This document shows positions 15,043 to 23,045 of a stretch of 48,502 nt of DNA, in pieces (position 1 is the first letter of the stretch; the number at the start of each line of letters is the position of its first letter). The position numbers and the translations under genes were made by a program. The DNA lies in NCBI RefSeq assembly GCF_009917525.1, contig NZ_QZDU01000012.1, positions 1-48,502 on the forward strand. The letters run 5' to 3'. The stretch is from Acutalibacter sp. 1XD8-36. GTDB lineage: Bacteria; Bacillota; Clostridia; Oscillospirales; Acutalibacteraceae. Below the pieces are notes generated by a model. The model saw only the letters and a program-made list of their open reading frames with translations, was not told the origin of the DNA and searched no databases.

Positions 15043-15405
15043 GTGAATAGTTTTCTGAGAGCATCATGCAGCGGAGCAAAGAATTTCTTTCCTCTGCCAA
15101 ATGCAATTTTCAGTTTAGGTTTGTCAACAGGTGAACTGGCAGTCTATGCTTACCTTATGTACTGCGAGGACAGGAAGTCGCATCAATGCTGGCCGAGCTA
15201 CAAAACTATTGGCAGAGCGGTGGGTATGAGCGAGAACACAGTGAGGAAATATGTGCGGGAGCTTGAGTACAAAACGCTAATTCTCACGGAACCTACAAAG
15301 TATGAAAGCGCCAGCGGTCAGGTGCGGAACGGCAACTTGATTTTTACGATTCTACCCATCCAGGGAGCAATCGAGTACCACAACGAGTGCCAGTTGTGGA
15401 AATGA
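15043..15405 (+). CDS. Winged-helix protein, possible replication initiator or regulator
   Basis: The 120-residue product has an HTH_36-type winged helix: SLGLSTGELAVYAYL, then CWPSYKTIGRAVGMSENTVRKYVRELE (read in parts) with the recognition helix near residues 62-82. This domain is shared by replication initiators and small element regulators. It starts with GTG at 15043, one base after the excisionase stop, so the two are co-translated. It is too short for a full replication initiator. Confidence 0.65.
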   Translation: MNSFLRASCSGAKNFFPLPNAIFSLGLSTGELAVYAYLMYCEDRKSHQCWPSYKTIGRAVGMSENTVRKYVRELEYKTLILTEPTKYESASGQVRNGNLIFTILPIQGAIEYHNECQLWK

Positions 15406-15729
15406 CCCGTTTGTGGCCCCTGTGAGGGCCGTGTCGGGCGATTGGAGCCGGAGGTCGAGGGAGTTTAGCGGCAACCGGCCTAGAACAGCCGTGTGGGGCA
15501 TTTGTGGCGATTTGTGAGGGCGGTGTCCACGGGGACGGAAACCGCCCCAAATATGCAAATGTTTGCAACTTTATCCGCCAGAGCAGGATGCAGAAAGCGG
15601 TCAAAAAGACAAGCAGGTTAAAGCGCGGAGTCTACCGCGCGGTTCACATCGTCCGGCAGAGCCGGTCGTTAGGGAAAAATCAGGAATTACCGGCCTCCAA
15701 AATCAGGGGTCGGTCGGAAAGGAGCGCTT
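15406..15729 (+). other. Gene-free stretch; candidate oriT or origin
   Basis: No convincing gene lies here. There are two imperfect direct repeats built on TTTGTGGC and TGTGAGGGC-GTGTC (about 15410-15440 and 15501-15532) and two hairpins: GCGCGG/CCGCGC at 15623-15640 and CCGGC/GCCGG at 15653-15665. Position directly upstream of the MobC-like and relaxase genes is where oriT usually sits in mobilizable elements; the repeats could instead be iteron-like. Confidence 0.45.
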
Positions 15730-16137
15730 TTGAGCGAGAAAAAGCAAAAATATGCGTACTGGATGCGGCCTTCGATGGTCGCGGAGATTGAGGAAATGCT
15801 GCCGGAGGCGAACGCTATGTCGAAAGGAGATTTTGTTTGCAAGGCGGTGGAGTTCTACATTGGTTATCTCAGGCAGCAGAAAAATATTAATTTCTTGGCT
15901 CCGATGTTAGCAGGAGCAATCAAGAGCGAGGTGCGTTCCCTCGGCAAGGATGTGTGTGAAATGCTGTTCAAGCTGGCAGTAGAAATTGGAATCAACAGCA
16001 ATATCACGGCGGCGGTCAATGATATTTCTGATGAATTTCTGGGCGCATTACGGCTCAATGTCGCCCAAGAGATAGCGAGGATGAATGGGATTTTGACCTT
16101 CGAGGACGCTAACGAGTGGCAGAACGGGGGTGAGTGA
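15730..16137 (+). CDS. MobC-like relaxase accessory protein
   Basis: The 135-residue protein begins with a ribbon-helix-helix-like segment (YAYWMRPSMVAEIEEMLP, about residues 8-25) and the following helix SKGDFVCKAVEFYIGYL, then a helical C-terminus. Small RHH proteins immediately upstream of MobP relaxases bind oriT and help load the relaxase. The start is TTG at 15730 after GGAAAGGAG. It overlaps the relaxase start region, so the two are coupled. Confidence 0.7.
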   Translation: MSEKKQKYAYWMRPSMVAEIEEMLPEANAMSKGDFVCKAVEFYIGYLRQQKNINFLAPMLAGAIKSEVRSLGKDVCEMLFKLAVEIGINSNITAAVNDISDEFLGALRLNVAQEIARMNGILTFEDANEWQNGGE

Positions 16138-16139
16138 TT

Positions 16140-17492
16140 ATGGCGAAAATAATTGTTACCAGCAGGTATATGCGGAACTCACCAAAGCGTTCCGCGACGA
16201 ACTTGGTGAAGTATATGGGCACCCGCGAGGGGGTTGAGAAGGTGGCTGATGGTGTTGACAACGCTCCGGCCACCGTCCGCCAGCAGAGGTTGGTGCAGGA
16301 CATCATTAAGTTTGACCCGTCTGCCAAAGACTATGGCGAGTACCATGACTACGAAAGCTCTCCCACCAAGAGCAACGCCAGCGAGTTTATAGACGCCTTC
16401 ATAGAGCGCAACGCCGACCGTATCGGTGAGTTGGATAAGCTGGTAAGCTACATGGCGGAGCGCCCGGGAGTGGAGAAACTGGGTCCGCATGGGCTGTTCA
16501 GCCAGACCGATGGCAAGATAGATTTGGATTCGGTTGCCGAGGAAGTAGGCCAGCACAAGGGGATCATCTGGACACACGTTATCAGTTTGCACCGTGAGGA
16601 CGCGGAGCGATTGGGCTATAACAAGGCTGAGGCATGGCGAGAATTGGTACGGCGCAACGTCACCGAACTGGCTGAGGCGCAGAAAATTAATCTCACAAAC
16701 CTGCAATGGTATGGAGCATTTCACAATACCACACACCACCCTCATATGCACCTGCTGGTCTATTCCAAGGATATAAGGCAGGGTTGGCTGACGAAAAAGG
16801 GGATCGAGGAGTTGCGAAGTGCGCTGGGCAACGACATCTTTCGGCTGGAGCAGTACAAGCTGCTCACGATGGAAACAGACTTCCGTGACCGGCTGAAGAA
16901 GGAGAGCCGAGAGGAAATTGAAAGGCTGCTTGCTAAAATCCGTGAGTCATATGCGCCCACTTCTGAAGTGGAGGTGCTGTTTCTGAAGCTGGTTTCCCAG
17001 CTAAAGACCTGCAAGGGGCGCAAACAGTACGGCTATCTGCCGAAAGATATAAAGGACACGGTCAACAGAATTGTGGCTGAACTTGCAAAAGGCGATGACA
17101 TCGCAAAGTTGAATTCGGAGTGGAATAAGGCTAACCGGGAGAAATTATCACTCTATTTTGAGAAGAAGGGGGCGGACATTTCCCTGGAGGATAACCCTGA
17201 GTTCCGCAGTATCAAGAACATTATCGTACGGAGCGCGACGCTAGCAATGAAGATTATGGAGGCGGAACACTCTCAAACGTATGATGTGGGTGGTTCGATT
17301 CAGTCAGTGGTCAGTGCTCTATGCAAGCTGATTTCAAAGAGCTATGGCAAAAAGATAGAGCGGCTGAATACTCAGATAGATAGCAAGCTCAGAAGTAAAA
17401 TAGAGCAGAAGAAGGTGGCCCATGGATTGAAAACAGAGCGCAGTATCCAACAGGATATGGATGACGATGAGGCTTTTGGGATGAGGATGTAG
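16140..17492 (+). CDS. MobP3/MobL-type relaxase
   Basis: The 450-residue protein has the MobP3-type relaxase layout. An N-terminal SRYM tyrosine region (residues 8-11) is a candidate nucleophile site, and the metal-binding histidine triad appears as HNTTHHPHMHL (about residues 196-206). The C-terminal half is helical and charged. Relaxases nick oriT and pilot the strand through a helper element's channel. I prefer the ATG at 16140; a GTG at 16134 in the same frame would add two residues. No VirB/VirD4 genes are in the IME, so it must borrow a transfer system. Confidence 0.85.
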   Translation: MAKIIVTSRYMRNSPKRSATNLVKYMGTREGVEKVADGVDNAPATVRQQRLVQDIIKFDPSAKDYGEYHDYESSPTKSNASEFIDAFIERNADRIGELDKLVSYMAERPGVEKLGPHGLFSQTDGKIDLDSVAEEVGQHKGIIWTHVISLHREDAERLGYNKAEAWRELVRRNVTELAEAQKINLTNLQWYGAFHNTTHHPHMHLLVYSKDIRQGWLTKKGIEELRSALGNDIFRLEQYKLLTMETDFRDRLKKESREEIERLLAKIRESYAPTSEVEVLFLKLVSQLKTCKGRKQYGYLPKDIKDTVNRIVAELAKGDDIAKLNSEWNKANREKLSLYFEKKGADISLEDNPEFRSIKNIIVRSATLAMKIMEAEHSQTYDVGGSIQSVVSALCKLISKSYGKKIERLNTQIDSKLRSKIEQKKVAHGLKTERSIQQDMDDDEAFGMRM

Positions 17493-17497
17493 TTACC

Positions 17498-17529
17498 TCA
17501 AATTTTGCGGTGCAAAACAAAGAATACGG
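17498..17529 (+). repeat. Dispersed module-boundary repeat, copy C
   Basis: TCAAATTTTGC, GGTGCAAAACAAAG and AATACGG follow in order. It starts 6 bases after the relaxase stop and precedes the integrase, marking the border between mobilisation and integration modules. Confidence 0.65.
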
Positions 17530-17620
17530 TTTGGGAAAAACCAGAAAAAGTAAGAAAAATGTCAGTGGACATAGGCGGGTACTGTGTGGTAGTGTTGGTA
17601 GTCAGAAAGGGGGCCAAGAT

Positions 17621-18769
17621 ATGGCGAAACGCAGAGCAAATGGCGAGGGCAATATACGCAAGCGCAAGGACGGCCGCTGGGAGGGCAGGTACACTGCAGG
17701 CCGTGATCCGGAGTCCGGCAAGGTGATTTACAAGAACGTGCTTGGTAAGACTCAAGCAGAGGTCAAGGAGAAACTGGCCAGGGCCATTGAGGACAACAAA
17801 GGCTTGGATATCGTTAAAGCGAGTCAGTACACGGTAGGGCAGTGGATGGACGTATGGTTTGAGAACTACGCCAAAATCAAGGTGCGGCCATCTTCACACA
17901 AAACATACAAAGGTTATATTGAAAATCACATTAAGCCAAGCATCGGCAAAATCCCGCTCAGTAAGCTGACTACGCTGGAAGTGCAGGCACTTTACAGAAA
18001 GTTGCTCACCAACGGTAGGGTAGAGCGGACGGAATCCAAACAGCAGCCCAAAGGTTTGAGCGCAAAAACGGTACGGAATATAAACCAGGTGATTTCGTCC
18101 GCAATGGAACTTGCCAAAAGCCAGAAACTTATCTTAAGCAATCCCACAGACGGTTGTGCCCTACCAAAGGTTGAACACCAGGAGATGAAAACACTGACCG
18201 CTGACCAGTTGGCCGCTTTCTTCCGCGAGGCTAAGAACAGCGGCGTGTTCGAGATGTACTACCTGGAGCTGGCAACAGGCTTGCGCCGTGGCGAACTGCT
18301 GGGCCTGAAGTGGGACGATATCAACCTGGACATAGGTGTTATCCAAGTGAAACGGCAGGTAGCCAGGATCGATGGGGAAGTGGTGGAGGCTCCGTTGAAA
18401 ACGAAAAATTCCTACCGCACGCTGTCCATCGGAGCAGACGCGATAGAAATTCTTAGAGAGCAGAGGAGCAAAGTGGCTGGCGAGTATGTGTTTCCCTCGC
18501 CCAACGGCGGGCCAATTTCGCCGGACAGTGTCCTGCATATGCTACACCGGGTACTGGATAGAGCCGGATTGCCACCCTTGCGTTTTCATGATTTGAGGCA
18601 CACGTTTTCAACGCTGGCACTCCAAAATGGAGTAGACATCAAAACGGTGTCGGGTATGCTGGGCCACTACAGCGCAGGATTTACTCTGGATACCTACGCA
18701 CACGTCACCACCGCCGCACAGAAAGAGGCAGCCAAGACGATGGACAACTTACTATCCGGCAGCGTTTAG
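17621..18769 (+). CDS. int: Tyrosine integrase of the fMet-targeting IME
   Basis: The 382-residue protein has an N-terminal arm-binding domain (GRWEGRYTAGRDPESGK, about residues 16-32), a SAM-like core-binding domain (about 65-160) and the catalytic domain with ATGLRRGELLGL (first Arg), HDLRHT (His and second Arg), LGH and the nucleophile in LDTYAHV. The open frame begins further upstream at 17510, but ATG 17621 has AGAAAGGGGG at the correct distance and begins the family-like MAKRRANGEG. It lies 108 bases from the CCA end of the tRNA-fMet gene, pointing at it, the usual arrangement for the integrase of a tRNA-borne element. Confidence 0.93.
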   Translation: MAKRRANGEGNIRKRKDGRWEGRYTAGRDPESGKVIYKNVLGKTQAEVKEKLARAIEDNKGLDIVKASQYTVGQWMDVWFENYAKIKVRPSSHKTYKGYIENHIKPSIGKIPLSKLTTLEVQALYRKLLTNGRVERTESKQQPKGLSAKTVRNINQVISSAMELAKSQKLILSNPTDGCALPKVEHQEMKTLTADQLAAFFREAKNSGVFEMYYLELATGLRRGELLGLKWDDINLDIGVIQVKRQVARIDGEVVEAPLKTKNSYRTLSIGADAIEILREQRSKVAGEYVFPSPNGGPISPDSVLHMLHRVLDRAGLPPLRFHDLRHTFSTLALQNGVDIKTVSGMLGHYSAGFTLDTYAHVTTAAQKEAAKTMDNLLSGSV

Positions 18770-18792
18770 AAGTACCCGGTCGTTTCCCCGTA

Positions 18793-18812
18793 TGGGTCAG
18801 CGCATGGGTCAG
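18793..18812 (+). repeat. Paired TGGGTCAG repeats, right arm of IME
   Basis: TGGGTCAG at 18793-18800 and 18805-18812, 12 bases apart, between the integrase stop and the att core. Same spacing and orientation as the pairs at 7254 and 7499. Confidence 0.65.
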
Positions 18813-18845
18813 GTAAGGGAAACAAAGGGAAAATGCAAAATGAAA

Positions 18846-18954
<109 letters not shown>

Positions 18955-18985
18955 ATATAAGCCGCCTCAAACTGACAGCTTAGTT

Positions 18986-19014
18986 ATTATACTACACCTG
19001 AAAGGAAATTGCAA
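18986..19014 (-). promoter_or_regulatory. Promoter of tRNA-fMet
   Basis: On the minus strand TTGCAA (19009-19014) and a perfect TATAAT (18986-18991) are 17 bases apart, placing the transcription start about 25 bases before the tRNA. Confidence 0.75.
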
Positions 19015-19072
19015 GCCCTTTTCTCAAATTTTTAGAAAAAATTTTCCGGGACCAAAGTTTTTACAAATGGGC

Positions 19073-19101
19073 TTTCCAATATCCGAGATTTGTGGTATAA
19101 T
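19073..19101 (+). promoter_or_regulatory. Promoter of hprK
   Basis: TTTCCA at 19073-19078 and a perfect TATAAT at 19096-19101 with a 17-base spacer, 65 bases before the hprK start. Confidence 0.7.
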
Positions 19102-19165
19102 ATATTGGCATTTCCGGGCCTTATCCGGCAAAGGACATGAAGGATTATAGGAGGATGAAAAAGCC

Positions 19166-20131
19166 ATGATGGAAGAATATACCCTGCCCCTATCCAAAAT
19201 AATAGAGCATGAGGAGCTTGAGCCCCTCTATATGCCCAGGGACCCGGAGAATATTATCGTGCGCTCCAGGGACGTGATACGTCCGGGGCTGGAGCTCAAC
19301 GGGTTTTACGAGTATTTTGACACCAACCGCGTGGCTATAATGGGCCGGGCGGAGATGGGCCTTTTGAACCGCTTCGGGGAGGAGCAGCGCACAGAGGTGA
19401 TAGAGCGCTATTTCGCCCTGCACCCGGTGGCGGTGATACTTGCCAGGAGCATGCACCCCTGGGACGCCATGCTGGAGGCAGCGGAGCGCTATGAGATACC
19501 ACTCCTGCTCTCCAGGGACACTACCTCGGGGGCCGTCGCCAGCCTGGTGGCCTACCTGAATGTGGAGCTTGCCCCGCGCATTACCCGGCACGGCGTGCTT
19601 ATGGAGGTCTACGGCGAGGGGATACTCCTGGTGGGGGACAGCGGCGTTGGCAAGTCCGAGGCGGCTATAGAGCTTATCAAGCGGGGCCACAGGCTCATTG
19701 CCGACGACGCCGTGGAGATACGCCGGGTGTCCGCCATATCCCTGGTGGGCTCGGCGCCGGACAATATCAGGCATTTTATTGAGCTGAGGGGTATCGGGGT
19801 GATAAACGCCCAGCGTATCTTCGGCACGGGGGCGGTGAAGCCCAGCCAGAAGATAGAGCTCTGCATTAAGATGGAGCCCTGGGACGCCACAAAGGCCTAC
19901 GACCGCATGGGCATTGAGAACGAGTTCGCAGAGATACTTGGCATACGTGTGCCGGTAATCACCATCCCGGTAAAGCCCGGGCGGAATCTTGCGGTGATAA
20001 TCGAGGTAGCGGCCATGAACAACCGCCAGAAGGAGATGGGCTATAACGCCGCCCAGGAGCTGCTCGCCAATATGGGCATGGACTTCGACGAGCTCCAGCC
20101 CAAGGATGTGAAGATGGATTTGGATATATAA
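19166..20131 (+). CDS. hprK: HPr kinase/phosphorylase
   Basis: HPr kinase/phosphorylase adds and removes phosphate on a serine of HPr, the switch for carbon catabolite repression in Firmicutes. The 321-residue protein has the usual N-terminal domain, Walker A GDSGVGKS at 157-164, IADDAVEI at about 178, and the family signature IELRGIGVINAQRIFG at about 204-219. TAGGAGGA precedes the ATG at 19166, with a second ATG one codon on. It is the first gene of a conserved clostridial core block and is read from the promoter at 19073. Confidence 0.96.
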   Translation: MMEEYTLPLSKIIEHEELEPLYMPRDPENIIVRSRDVIRPGLELNGFYEYFDTNRVAIMGRAEMGLLNRFGEEQRTEVIERYFALHPVAVILARSMHPWDAMLEAAERYEIPLLLSRDTTSGAVASLVAYLNVELAPRITRHGVLMEVYGEGILLVGDSGVGKSEAAIELIKRGHRLIADDAVEIRRVSAISLVGSAPDNIRHFIELRGIGVINAQRIFGTGAVKPSQKIELCIKMEPWDATKAYDRMGIENEFAEILGIRVPVITIPVKPGRNLAVIIEVAAMNNRQKEMGYNAAQELLANMGMDFDELQPKDVKMDLDI

Positions 20132-20232
20132 GCCGAGGAGCGCATATATTTAGTGGACTGTATAACCATAGAATTGCACAGACCGTAGAATTACACAGTA
20201 TATAAAATATATACAACAGAAAGGGGCCCGGT

Positions 20233-21150
20233 ATGGACGCTTTGAAATATGAGGAGCTGGACCGGCTTGTGTCGGAGCTTGACTGTGAGAGTCTTCGGGA
20301 CGAGCCGCTTAGCAAGCACACAAACTTTAAGATAGGGGGCCCCGCCGCAAGGCTCATTACTGTTTTCAACGATAGAGCCCTTTCGGGAATCCTCCGGGGC
20401 CTCGCCCACATAGAACTGCCATACTTTGTGCTGGGCAGGGGCTCGAACCTGCTGGTGGGGGATAAGGGCTATCCTGGAGTGGCCCTAAAGCTGGAATTTA
20501 CCTATGGAGGCATAATGCAGGACGGCGTGACACTGTATGCCGGGGCGGGAATGAGCCTGAACGGTGCCTGTGCATACGCCAAGGAAGAGAGTCTCACCGG
20601 CCTGGAGTTTGCCTGGCAGATACCCGGCTCAGTGGGCGGGGCGGTATACATGAACGCCGGGGCCTACGGAGGGGAGATGAAGGACGTTATCACCCGGGTC
20701 TGGTACATGGACACGGAGGGCAGGCTTCTGGACGCCACCGGCGATGAGCTGGGCTTTGGCTACAGAAGGAGCGCCTTTATGGAGGGCGGCAGGATAATCA
20801 CCCAGGCGGAGTTTAAGCTGGCCCCCGGCAATAAAGAGGAGATAGCCGCGAAGATGAAGGAGCTCAAGGACCGCCGCCTGGAGAAGCAGCCCTACGACAT
20901 GCCCAGCGCCGGGAGCACCTTCAAGCGCCCGAAGACCGGCTACGCCGCCGCGCTCATAGAGCAGTGCGGGCTCAAGGGGCGGAGAGTGGGCGGCGCCCAG
21001 GTGAGCGAGAAGCACGCGGGCTTTATCGTGAACACCGGCGGGGCCACCTGTAAGGACGTGCTGGAACTGATGGAAATAGTCAGAGAGACTGTGCTCAAGG
21101 AGACCGGCACGGAGCTTGAGCCGGAGGTGCGGGTCATCGGGGAGAACTGA
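20233..21150 (+). CDS. murB: UDP-N-acetylenolpyruvoylglucosamine reductase
   Basis: MurB reduces UDP-GlcNAc-enolpyruvate to UDP-MurNAc with NADPH and FAD, a cytoplasmic step of peptidoglycan synthesis. The 305-residue protein has a PCMH-type FAD domain with GRGSNLLV (about 75-82), GSVGGAVYMNAGAYGGE (about 136-152), YRRSAF, the catalytic-serine motif SAGSTFKRP (about 222-230) and a C-terminal Glu in ELEPEVRVIG. The short form without the inserted domain is a type II MurB. AGAAAGGGG lies before the ATG. The 100-base gap after hprK contains two direct copies of TAGAATT-CACAG and an AT-rich stretch that may serve as promoter. Confidence 0.96.
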   Translation: MDALKYEELDRLVSELDCESLRDEPLSKHTNFKIGGPAARLITVFNDRALSGILRGLAHIELPYFVLGRGSNLLVGDKGYPGVALKLEFTYGGIMQDGVTLYAGAGMSLNGACAYAKEESLTGLEFAWQIPGSVGGAVYMNAGAYGGEMKDVITRVWYMDTEGRLLDATGDELGFGYRRSAFMEGGRIITQAEFKLAPGNKEEIAAKMKELKDRRLEKQPYDMPSAGSTFKRPKTGYAAALIEQCGLKGRRVGGAQVSEKHAGFIVNTGGATCKDVLELMEIVRETVLKETGTELEPEVRVIGEN

Positions 21151-21182
21151 GGGGCTAATAGTAAGGGAAGGGGATGTGTAAA

Positions 21183-22043
21183 ATGGAATTTGTCATACTC
21201 ACTGGGCTATCCGGCGCGGGCAAGACCCAGGCCATGCACTCCATGGAGGACATCGGCTTTTTCTGCGTGGACAACCTGCCCCCGGCGCTGATACCGGTTT
21301 TCTATGATTTATGCGCCAAGTCCGAGGGCTCCATGGGCCGGGTGGCGGTGGTGTCGGACACAAGGGGCGGGGAGCTGTTCAAGTCCTTTTTCACGGCTAT
21401 GGAGGCCCTGAAGATGGAGGGCAGGCCCTATAAAATACTGTTCCTGGACGCCTCTGAGGACGTGCTGGTGCGGCGCTTTAAGGAGACCCGGCGCAAGCAC
21501 CCCCTCTCGGACGATTTGGCAGGCTCCTTAGAGCAGGCGGTGAAGCTGGAGCGGGACATGCTGGGGCCGGTGCGGGAGAACTCGGACTTTGTGATTGACA
21601 CCACCAGGCTGTCCCCGGCCCAGCTGAAGGGCCGGATAGCCGAGCAGTTCCTAACAAGCTCCAGCGACTCCATGTCCGTGCACTGTATAAGCTTCGGCTT
21701 CAAGCACGGCATACCCATGGAGGCGGATTTGGTAATGGACGTGCGGTGCCTGCCAAACCCCTTTTACGACCCGGAGCTGCGCCCGAAGACCGGCCTTGAC
21801 CCGGACGTGCGGGACTATGTGATGGAGAACAGCGAGACCAGGGGCTTTGTGGAGAGGTACACGGCGCTGCTCGACTACCTGCTGCCCCTATATGAGAAGG
21901 AGGGCAAGAGCCAGTTGGTGGTGGCCGTAGGCTGTACCGGCGGGCACCACCGCTCTGTGGCCCTGGCCCAGTACACCTGCGGATATCTTATGGAGAAGGG
22001 CGTGAAGGCCAGTGTCACCCATAGGGACATGCTCAGGCACTGA
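21183..22043 (+). CDS. rapZ: RapZ/YvcJ-family nucleotide-binding protein
   Basis: The 286-residue protein has Walker A GLSGAGKT near its start, FFCVDNLPP (about 24-32), and the C-terminal RapZ domain with DVRCLPNPFY, and GCTGGHHRSV near residue 255. In E. coli RapZ controls GlmS through an sRNA; Firmicute YvcJ homologues bind nucleotides and their role is less clear. I take ATG 21183 rather than 21174, because the GGGAAGGGG lies right beside 21174 and is properly spaced only for 21183. The order rapZ-whiA following murB is a conserved Firmicute arrangement. Confidence 0.93.
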   Translation: MEFVILTGLSGAGKTQAMHSMEDIGFFCVDNLPPALIPVFYDLCAKSEGSMGRVAVVSDTRGGELFKSFFTAMEALKMEGRPYKILFLDASEDVLVRRFKETRRKHPLSDDLAGSLEQAVKLERDMLGPVRENSDFVIDTTRLSPAQLKGRIAEQFLTSSSDSMSVHCISFGFKHGIPMEADLVMDVRCLPNPFYDPELRPKTGLDPDVRDYVMENSETRGFVERYTALLDYLLPLYEKEGKSQLVVAVGCTGGHHRSVALAQYTCGYLMEKGVKASVTHRDMLRH

Positions 22044-22060
22044 ATAACAGGTTTAAGGAT

Positions 22061-22996
22061 ATGTCGTTTACATCTCAGGTAAAATCGGAATTATGTAAAA
22101 TAGAGCTGAAGAAGCCATGCTGCCTGCGCGCCGAGTGCTATGGAGCATGGCTGTTCTCCAAGTGCTTCACCTTGAAGGAGGGCAGCTATACCACAGAGAA
22201 CCCCCACGTGGCCCGCAGAATGCTGGAGCTGGCGGCGGCAGGGGCCGGGGCCTCGGCACAGCTCACCTACGCCGTGAGCCGCCGCAGGCAGCCGGCCTAT
22301 AAGGTGACCCTGCCCGAGGAGCAGGAGCGCAGGAGGCTTGTGAATGAGTTCGGGCACAGCGGCCTTGAGCCCAGCCTGCGCATAAACCGCGGGGCGCTGG
22401 AGGACAGCTGCTGCCAGGTGGCCTTCCTGCGGGGGGTGTTTTTGTCCTGCGGCAACGCCACCGACCCCAATAAGGGCTATCATCTGGAATTTGCCGCCCC
22501 CTATAAAAACCTTGCAAACGATTTGTACGCTCTGTTGGGGGAGGCCGAGGCCTTTAGAATCAGCCCCAGCCTGGTGCGCCGCCCAGGAGGGTATGGGGTG
22601 TACCTGAAGGACAGCGGGCAAATCGAAAACCTGCTCACCTTCCTGGGGGCTACAGGGGCCTCTATGGAGCTAATGCAGGTGAAGATGTACAAAGAGGTAA
22701 AGAACAATATCAACCGCAAGACCAATTTCGAGACGGCGAATATGGACAAAACCTACTCCGCCGCGGCCCGGCAGATTGCAGCAATAGCCGCCATCAGCGA
22801 CACCGTGGGCCTCTCATCCCTGCCGGAGAACCTGCAGGAGCTGGCGGCGCTGAGGCTCAACGAGCCCGAGCTCACCCTGCGGCAGCTGGGTGAGCGGCTG
22901 GGCGTCAGCAGGAGCGGGGTGAACCATAGGCTACAGAAGCTCCTGGAGCAGGGGGAGAAGATACTGAAGGAGAAGGGCGTAGACGGAGTTATGTAG
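22061..22996 (+). CDS. whiA: WhiA-family DNA-binding regulator
   Basis: The 311-residue protein has the WhiA N-terminal domain, a LAGLIDADG-homing-endonuclease-like fold without nuclease residues (AFLRGVFLSCGNATDP, about 121-136), and a C-terminal helix-turn-helix (LRQLGERLGVSRSGVNHR, about 271-288). Firmicute WhiA influences cell division and chromosome segregation. It starts 17 bases after rapZ, so the two are co-transcribed. Confidence 0.95.
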   Translation: MSFTSQVKSELCKIELKKPCCLRAECYGAWLFSKCFTLKEGSYTTENPHVARRMLELAAAGAGASAQLTYAVSRRRQPAYKVTLPEEQERRRLVNEFGHSGLEPSLRINRGALEDSCCQVAFLRGVFLSCGNATDPNKGYHLEFAAPYKNLANDLYALLGEAEAFRISPSLVRRPGGYGVYLKDSGQIENLLTFLGATGASMELMQVKMYKEVKNNINRKTNFETANMDKTYSAAARQIAAIAAISDTVGLSSLPENLQELAALRLNEPELTLRQLGERLGVSRSGVNHRLQKLLEQGEKILKEKGVDGVM

Positions 22997-23045
22997 CTTT
23001 ATATAAGGTTATGTAAATTACGGTACAGAGGGGAGTGGCGGGAAA

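Noticed and set aside
15504-15791. 95-residue frame in the gene-free stretch before the MobC-like gene
   Set aside because: It overlaps the start of the MobC-like gene in another frame, lacks a ribosome site and reads as low-quality, arginine-rich translation.
17510-17620. N-terminal extension of the integrase from 17510
   Set aside because: The extension covers repeat copy C, lacks a ribosome site, and a well-spaced AGAAAGGGGG precedes ATG 17621, which begins a family-like N-terminus.
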